DNA of 64,000 bases, taken from positions 1,705,160-1,769,159 of the forward strand of contig JACMZG010001914.1 in NCBI GenBank assembly GCA_018340805.1. The letters are read 5' to 3'. The translations under genes were made by a program, and so were the position numbers. The notes beneath the pieces were generated by a model. It searched no databases. It had not been told where the DNA came from and saw nothing but the letters and a program-made list of their open reading frames with translations. Of this stretch, positions 57,576 through 64,000 are shown in pieces. This stretch comes from Microvelia longipes. Its lineage: Eukaryota; Arthropoda; Insecta; Hemiptera; Veliidae. Numbering within the stretch: the stretch's first letter is position 1; each line of letters opens with the position of its first letter.

Positions 57576-59624
57576 ATGTATTTTTTCATTATGCGGGTCC
57601 CTTATCATACTTTTAACCGGTTTCGTTTTATACCATAGCGAGATGGTTTTCTAATCAGGCGAGATATTTTTTTTATGAAACAAAATTCTCATGTTTGTGG
57701 AAGATGCGTCTATCTTAGATAAAACTATTAGCTGTTGGTTTGTTTAGTAGCAGAGTATAGGGATAGTCTGACAGTTTAATACTGTCCTCTTATGACCTTT
57801 TGAAGGAAATTTGAATTTAATAATTTTATGAATTACAAGATTTGAGCTATGGATCTCTTGTATTACTTAATAATCAGTACCTTTATTCAAGCATTTCATC
57901 GTACAAGGTGTGTGTTATTATAACTACTAGCTGATGTTAGGTGTGAGCACATTAGTTTTATAGATATTAGCCAACACTGAGCACTGGTATTAGACCAATA
58001 TAAACAGGCCAGCACTACTAACTGACCTGAAAACCTGGTGGTGGAAGAAATTGACAATCCTGTTATAAAATATTTATTTTGACTGTTTAAATTATTTTTC
58101 CGTCTTAAAATACTTAAGACGGAGTATTAAGAAGGTCTTAATAATTAAGAAAGAAGTAAGGACACGAAGTATTACATATTATTGCCAGAACCTTCCGATA
58201 TAGCTGCGTGTTAGTGATATCAAGTCAAGTTAACTAACCTGATAAAGCACCAGCTATCAAACTGTTGTGTGTGATTTTTCACGTTTTGTTTATTTTGCCT
58301 TCCACTTATTCCACTGTCTATTTCTAAAGCACTATTATTAAATTTGTTTTATCATATTCTTTTATCTGTAATATAATTCTGATTTTTCTTTATTTCATTG
58401 TCCTGCTGTTTATAAATTTCTTTACTAATCTATTTTTTGTGTGTTTTTTCTTTCTATTTTTTAGCACTCTTTACTTGATATTATTTTATATATACTTGTA
58501 TTTCTTGTAGAAATTATATGTGTGCTATTGATGAATGCTTAATATTAGAATACATCTCAGAATTTATCGAATAAAAATACAATTTGTTAAAAAAAATAGT
58601 AGTTAATTTAAGGAGACGGGCTACAGTTTCAAGGATCACTAAAAATGAAAACCATATCCTTATAACAAGCCATCTTGCAGGACCAAGTTCTAAGTACCCG
58701 AAGCACAAACCTTTTCTGCATTTTCAGATAAATAATCTGACTCTGTGCTTATATCCTTTCTCTTTTTTGTCGCATATATTTGGCCCACGAGATAACTTTT
58801 AGCCACATTTAATATAGTGTAGAATTGTTACGGACAACACAATTAGAAACAATGTCTTTAAGTTTGTTTTAGACTATTTCCAATGGAACAATAAGCTTTA
58901 TCTCCCTAAGATAAAAGATAGTGCTTCTTTATCTTTTACTTCTAAATGTAAATATCTTGGTCACGAATCCCACAGGTGATGAGTGTCACAACTATGATTT
59001 CATGTTTCCAGCCGAAATGCGATGGTTTCATATAAATTTAAACTCAAATTTTGACCGTTTGCTAATGCCCTTTAGTGTTAGCGACGCGGATTGGAGGACT
59101 AAGAAATACAATTGCCTCCCTGTTAAAATTAAATCTACCTAGCTTTGTGTTTGGGCTAATATTTGCTCTATTATGAAATGTATTGTTTTAATTAAGCTTA
59201 TACGATGCCGCATTTGAGGGCATGTTATCCAATCTATGCCTTAAATCTTACAACATAGTTCATTACTTTTTCGAAACTAACACTTCTAGTACTGTTACGT
59301 AGCTAATTACATATTCGGTACAAATATGTACAACTGCGTCTTCAATGCTTTATCGTTTCATTTTGTATTATTTGTTCGCTTGAAGATCTAATATGACAAT
59401 GTCGCCACATTTTGGATCTGAGTGTAACAAATTTACTTAGGATAGAGTGTGACTTATTAGGGTTTTCTTTACTACATACGAATAAGTCTTATTCATCCTC
59501 AAGTACTTTCCTTGAAGTTTTAAACATGAAATAAGGATTAAGATAAGTCTTCTTCATTGTATAAATAATTGAGAAGGGCAATGATAAGAGGATAGTTTTA
59601 AATTTAAAAGGTAAAACTATATTT
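57576..59624. other. non-coding intronic
   Basis: TCCGTCTTAA and TTAAGACGGA (58099-58123) form a perfect 10-bp hairpin with a 5-nt loop. Open frames near 58600 and 58921 have no features. No gene is seen. Confidence 0.45.
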
Positions 59625-59840
59625 CCCATAGGTATATATTTATATTTTATAAATTATTATATTTTATAATAGGTATATATTTATATTTTATAATAGGTGT
59701 ATATTTATATTTTATAAATTATCATATTTTATAATAGGTATATATTTATATCTTATAAATGATTATATTTTACAATAGGTACATATTTATATTTTATATA
59801 TTATTAAATTTTATAATAGGTATATATTTACTATATTTCT
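59625..59840. repeat. ~41-bp AT-rich minisatellite, about 5-6 copies
   Basis: AGGTATATATTTATATTTTA then TAAATTATTATATTTTATAAT recurs with scattered changes; one unit lacks the second half. Confidence 0.9.
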
Positions 59841-60986
59841 ATACATGTCTCACAACATATTCATGTATATCTACTGTGTACAATCTTTATGTTATTTAAT
59901 ATATAAATATTATATATGCTATTTTCTCATTCCTTGTAGTTTTCTTTTTGTTGCTTTGTTGTTGTAGACTATCTTGAATGTGCTGCGAGACATTTAAAAC
60001 TTATCTCTTATATAGAGCCTTTCTCACTTATCTATAAAATTAGGATTTATTTGCCGCTGTAGATAATTTTCACTGAATGTGTGCCCTCTATGCCCTCACC
60101 ACTCTATGACCGCAGCACATCACCGCTTTAATATTAAGCATAAATCACAGTGTTTGTATTTGTGTGTGTCTATTATGCTGGCTATTTTGTTGATGAGTAT
60201 TGTATTGTATTATAGCTTGAGGGGGCTTGCGAGAGCACTGGCCATTGTTGAGCCAAGTCCCTTACCTCTTCTACCTCTCTCAAACCACGTCCAACCAATA
60301 AGGTAAAATCTAACCACGATTTAACAATTTTGGTTTGTTTAATCAATTCATCACGTGATAACATTTTTTGGTTCCTCATTTCATCATAACTCTTATTGCT
60401 AATTTGTGTTTTTTATTTGTGGTGTTTTCATATTAATTTTAATACCCTTTCACTACATTTATTGTTGACTGATTATTATTTTGTTTTGCTTTTTATTAGA
60501 AATAGATTTTAAATAATTATCTTATTATGAGAAATTAATTTGTAAGTAATTATCTTTGCTCTACTCATATATTTTTTATTTTTATTTGAATGTGTTAATA
60601 CACTTGTTTAGTCGGTTAACATGTCTGTTATGTCTGTAATTCTTTATTTCTCGTCATTTCATACGCATTCATCTTTTTATTTTGCTCATCATAACACGTG
60701 AAGCTGATTTGATTTTGTTTTTTGCTAATATATTTTTTTGTACTCATGTGACTTTGTTGTTATGCATATTGTTTATTAAATTTTTTTGGGAACATTGTTT
60801 ATGCTACTCAATATCTTTAAACTTAATTCAAATTAATTACACTTTTGTATTATTTTGCAGTTATTTTCAAATTGACAACTTACATATTTCAATTGACAGC
60901 TATAATATAAATGTGTACTTATGCTGTTTATTGCAAACCGGACCATAATAAGGAGCTTTCGAGAGTTAGTGTGTACTGAGAGATCT

Positions 60987-60991
<5 letters not shown>
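59841..60991. other. non-coding intronic
   Basis: T-rich on the plus strand, no gene. The frames at 60079-60306 and 60682-60948 lack any recognisable feature. Confidence 0.45.
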
Positions 60992-61050
<59 letters not shown>

Positions 61051-61052
61051 AT
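60992..61052. repeat. (AT)n microsatellite
   Basis: AT run with phase slips. Confidence 0.9.
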
Positions 61053-61110
61053 ATTATTAGCGTAGTATTCGCTGAAAATAGGGGTTCGCTAAGTTACAAT
61101 ATTAATTAAT

Positions 61111-61698
61111 AATTCCGGCGCGGTGGTCCGCTGTCGGGCGAATTTCATTTAGAATGCCTGTTTCCGTGCTTAACAACCCATTTCTTGCTTAAGGTTCCGG
61201 TTCATGCTTTGGAACCTAAGCAGTTACTCAATTGTCAAGCACTGCTCGTAATCATTTTGTCTGTATTTTCAAAGGAAATGCGCATAATTATCCAGTTGGT
61301 TGTTATACAAAACTATGCCCCTAAAATTGAAGTGCGCACTATTTTTTACACTAGTTTAAAGCTTAGTTACTTATCTTTAAGCTTCGTCAGTTATCTTTGA
61401 AGGTTTCAGCGCATTTCCGTACAGACAAAATGAGTTACGAGCAGTGCTTGACAATTGAGTAACTGCTGAGGTTTTAAAAACATGAACCGGAACCTTAAGG
61501 CAAGAAATGGGTTTGTTAAGCACGGAAACACGCATTCTACATGAAATTTATTTATTTTTTTATTATTTATTTAGTAGTTGTAAACTTAAATAATGTAAAA
61601 AACTATAAAAATTATCATTCTAACTAGGATTGTTGTTTAGCACGAAAACACGCATTTAAAGGAAATTCGCTCGACATGCGGACTACCGCGCCAGAATT
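61111..61698. mobile_element. foldback element family FB, copy 3
   Basis: The left end AATTCCGGCGCGGTGGTCCG corresponds to the inner terminus of copy 1. The right end has both the remains of the inner terminus (near 61540, overwritten by AT-rich sequence) and the outer one, CCGCGCCAGAATT at 61686. The arms are thus unequal. ATTGTCAAGCACTGCTCGTA (61230) is mirrored at 61435. Confidence 0.88.
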
Positions 61699-61788
61699 AT
61701 TTTCTTATTAAGAACTTACCGATGAAAAAAATTCATAAACTTGTACTTTTAAATTTTTTTTTAATATTTATGCTAATATATGTATTAG

Positions 61789-61826
61789 AGTATTGCTATA
61801 CTCAGCTAGCTGAGTATAGCAATACT
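61789..61826. repeat. perfect 38-bp palindrome
   Basis: AGTATTGCTATACTCAGCT is followed directly by AGCTGAGTATAGCAATACT, with no loop and no mismatch. Confidence 0.95.
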
Positions 61827-62246
61827 ACTCACTTAGTATGCTTAGTATAGCATCTTTGCTTATGTTACGTAAAATTTTATTTCTTAAGATGTTAAGATGT
61901 TGAGTAGATGTGTTGATATTACTGAATTCTAGAATATATTCTTTGGTTAGTACGTTAATGAAAGTATAATGCATCAAAATAACTGTTAAAAGAATGTTTA
62001 ATAAGATTTAGCTCATTTATTTCATGTATTTCTTCACTACATTGTAGTGTATATCTTTATTGAATGTAATTAGATTAGACTGGTGTCAGTAATCTTGTTT
62101 ATGTTGGAATTTCCATCAATAAATATTGTTAGTTTATTAAATATTGTAGGCTTATAAAATGAGTTATGAATTATTATATATTTAGTTTATTATTCATAAA
62201 TATGAAGTTCACATCTAATATAAGAATCTTGTACCTTTAGGTTTTA
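61827..62246. other. non-coding intronic spacer
   Basis: AT-rich; nothing recognised. Confidence 0.4.
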
Positions 62247-63053
62247 TTAGAATAATACTATATATAGAGGAGCACAGGACCGTAAACGCAATGTAATTCT
62301 AGTGATAAACGAAAGCCGGTTAACTGGTGCAACTAAGTAATGCTGCAACCTGACAACAACATTTTTTTTTGCTTTTATGTTGCCATCCTTACATAGTCGG
62401 TGTGCTAGCCCGCCATTATTTAATTTTATTATTATTTCCTGTCGTATTTAAATATTTTGACTCCCCCACTATTATAAATTTAAATATTGTATGATAGCAA
62501 TACAGTAACAATGCAAGTATCCAGTTCTGACGTCATACATAGTCTCATATACTATTTTTTGAACACAATGATACACTTATTATTATTTATTCGTAAACTA
62601 AATAAGTTTGTTTCTTTACATACGTGGGTAAACACGGATCTATTGGAAAATTTTGTTTAGTAAAAAACAAATATATTTTCATAAACACGAGAAAGAAATA
62701 GTCGTAAAAAATATGAAAAATATTCCCTCTGTAAATAACTTGCATTTTTTTAAGTAACACAAAGACGCATTGAACTATCGGCCATCTCGATAGTGCATAT
62801 TAAATTTTTCTTGTTATAATCGTTCAAATACATTTTCTTATACATTAAAATTATTTTAATTTTATACATTTAGAATTAATAAGTAATGAAGTATTAATAA
62901 ATAATTTAATTAAATACTTTCAACAACCGGAAATATGCCAAACTTTATTAAAAAAACATTTTATTTTGTTAGGTTGGCAGCATTACTTAGTTGCACCAGT
63001 GAACGGCTTTCGTGTTATCAGTAGTGCTCCTTCTATATAAAGTATTATTCTAA
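62247..63053. mobile_element. ~0.8-kb terminal-inverted-repeat element (family G)
   Basis: TTAGAATAATACTATATATA followed by GAGGAGCAC on the left (62247) is mirrored by GTGCTCC and ATATAAAGTATTATTCTAA on the right (to 63053). The inner blocks CGAAAGCCGGTTAACTGG and GCAACTAAGTAATGCTGC pair with GCAGCATTACTTAGTTGC and CCAGTGAACGGCTTTCG. Arms are about 90 bp with few mismatches. The core is AT-rich and has no open frame, so the element is non-autonomous. TGACGTCA is at 62528. Confidence 0.87.
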
Positions 63054-63235
63054 GGTTTTAGTTAAATTTGATAAAATGCTCGATAAATGTTTAAAAGTTT
63101 CAACAAGCACAAGTCAGTTCCTAGTTTTGTTCCATTGACTTTTTAGGGAATCTTCGAAGAAGATGAGAGGTTATGAGGTTAGGGTCATGGAGTATAGGAG
63201 AGGAGTAGGAGGGAGAGGACTTACTGATCAAGAAT
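63054..63235. other. spacer ending in the TGATCAAGAAT word
   Basis: ACTTACTGATCAAGAATATT before the (AT)n run matches 3680-3697, just left of the Penelope-like element. It may be one end of a dispersed repeat. Confidence 0.45.
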
Positions 63236-63238
63236 ATT

Positions 63239-63310
<72 letters not shown>

Positions 63311-63312
63311 AT
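63236..63312. repeat. (AT)n-(GT)n microsatellite
   Basis: AT run to about 63288, then GT run to 63310. Confidence 0.92.
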
Positions 63313-63510
63313 GTACGAGATTTTTGTGTCCTAGACGTTTGCATGAAATACGATTTAACGTTTTCTCGGATTGAAATGAAACTTGGTACAAGAATCAACC
63401 TTGCTGATGTCCCGAACCCTATTGTTCATAAAATATGTGTCACATTATTAACACACAAAAATAAAAAATGGTCGAAACCCACAAATATCACAAATGTTCA
63501 TATAGTGTTT
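63313..63510 (+). repeat. dispersed repeat family E, copy 5
   Basis: TCTCGGATTGAAATGAAACT then TGGTACAAGAATCAACC closely matches the 42829 copy and, less so, the 2085 copy. The 145-codon frame spanning the microsatellite and this repeat is not a gene. Confidence 0.72.
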
Positions 63511-64000
63511 AGTTTGGGCTGCAATTTTTACCCATTTAGGGTGCATCCACGACGCTCGAGCGCTCGAGTCAGTGTGTTCAGTGGTGGAGGGGGATGGTGA
63601 GGACAAACATTCCCCCACCATCGTACTGACCACACTTGGTCTCGCGAACGCTTTTTATTCAGGCTTGTGTGTACAGTTATTAGGTTATGTTACTGTTGTT
63701 GTCATTTTTTCAAAAATTCAATCATTTAATTAAAAGCTAAACGTATAAATTAAAGAGAAACAGCACAAAACAGCAGAAACACAACACAGAAACAGCACAG
63801 CACAGTTCATGTGAATATGAAGGTGTGTTAAAATTTTGTATTTCCCGCTAAGAAGGTTTCAATTGCATAGGAGTGGGGAGAAGTGATCGAACTGAACCTG
63901 CGGAAAGCACGATTAGTAGGATCAGTCCCACCACTACTATCCTGGCTTCCCGCTTCTTTTGGCTCCTCCCCCTAGCCTCTGAGCACAATTAAGGTAACTA
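63511..64000. other. non-coding, right edge
   Basis: GACGCTCGAGCGCTCGAGTC at 63550 is a short palindromic cluster. ACAGCACAAAACAGCAG repeats lie at 63762-63806. No exon is recognised. Confidence 0.4.

Larger units (their letters stand above)
52979..64000 (+). other. bun: bunched intron (open-ended), filled with repeats
   Basis: No sequence resembling the highly conserved TSC box (its Ala-Ile-Asp-Asn-Lys lead or the heptad leucines) was found to the right, so the next coding exon should lie beyond the window. 52985-54140 shows no feature. The elements listed below (families E, F, B, FB, G and minisatellites) are inserted in this presumed intron. Alternative first exons of short isoforms, which exist in this family, could be hidden here but were not recognised. 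Confidence 0.6.

Noticed and set aside
63163..63600. 145-codon open frame
   Set aside because: Spans an (AT)n-(GT)n microsatellite and a family E repeat; no domain.

Overview
This is a eukaryotic, AT-rich, repeat-dominated window with one convincing host gene. The organism is most likely an insect. The gene is the long-isoform first coding exon of bunched (TSC22 domain family), with the two motifs typical of insect BunA and vertebrate TSC22D long isoforms. The mobile elements (a Penelope-like element with a GIY-YIG endonuclease, a BEL/Pao integrase tail, tRNA-derived SINEs, many short inverted-repeat elements) fit an arthropod genome. The order is not proven; Hemiptera is only a guess from the repeat style. 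There are no operons, bacterial genes, rRNA genes or intact tRNA genes.

Layout. 1-1.4 kb is the end of a ~151-bp satellite array. 2.5 kb holds a tRNA-derived SINE with perfect 14-bp target duplications. 3.75-5.86 kb is a decayed Penelope-like element bracketed by (AT)n. 6.9-7.3 kb is a 51-bp minisatellite. 8.5-9.2 kb is a large foldback element, followed by SINE-like pieces. 10-24 kb mixes minisatellites, a BEL/Pao relic (13.5 kb), a palindromic MITE family and a foldback element whose arm has amplified into a 4-copy A-B-A-B array (18.5-19.2 kb). 25-31 kb holds further copies of the same families and several strong hairpins. About 31.0-37.5 kb is one giant 30-bp minisatellite. 37.5-51 kb is non-coding with more inverted-repeat elements, a second SINE copy inside (AT)n and a 33-bp minisatellite.

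The bunched exon runs from ATG 51225 to a splice donor at 52979. Everything to the right is probably its first coding intron, itself full of inverted-repeat elements. The TSC-box leucine-zipper exon was not found, so the gene should continue past 64000.

The most interesting signals are the giant 30-bp array, in which each unit carries a canonical branch-point heptamer followed by acceptor-like AGs; two independent cases of foldback elements with duplicated arms; recurrent insertion of retroelements into (AT)n; and an excess of the palindrome TGACGTCA, partly carried by one dispersed repeat family. Many one-base indels inside the arrays may be real divergence or uncorrected long-read error, so copy numbers are estimates.
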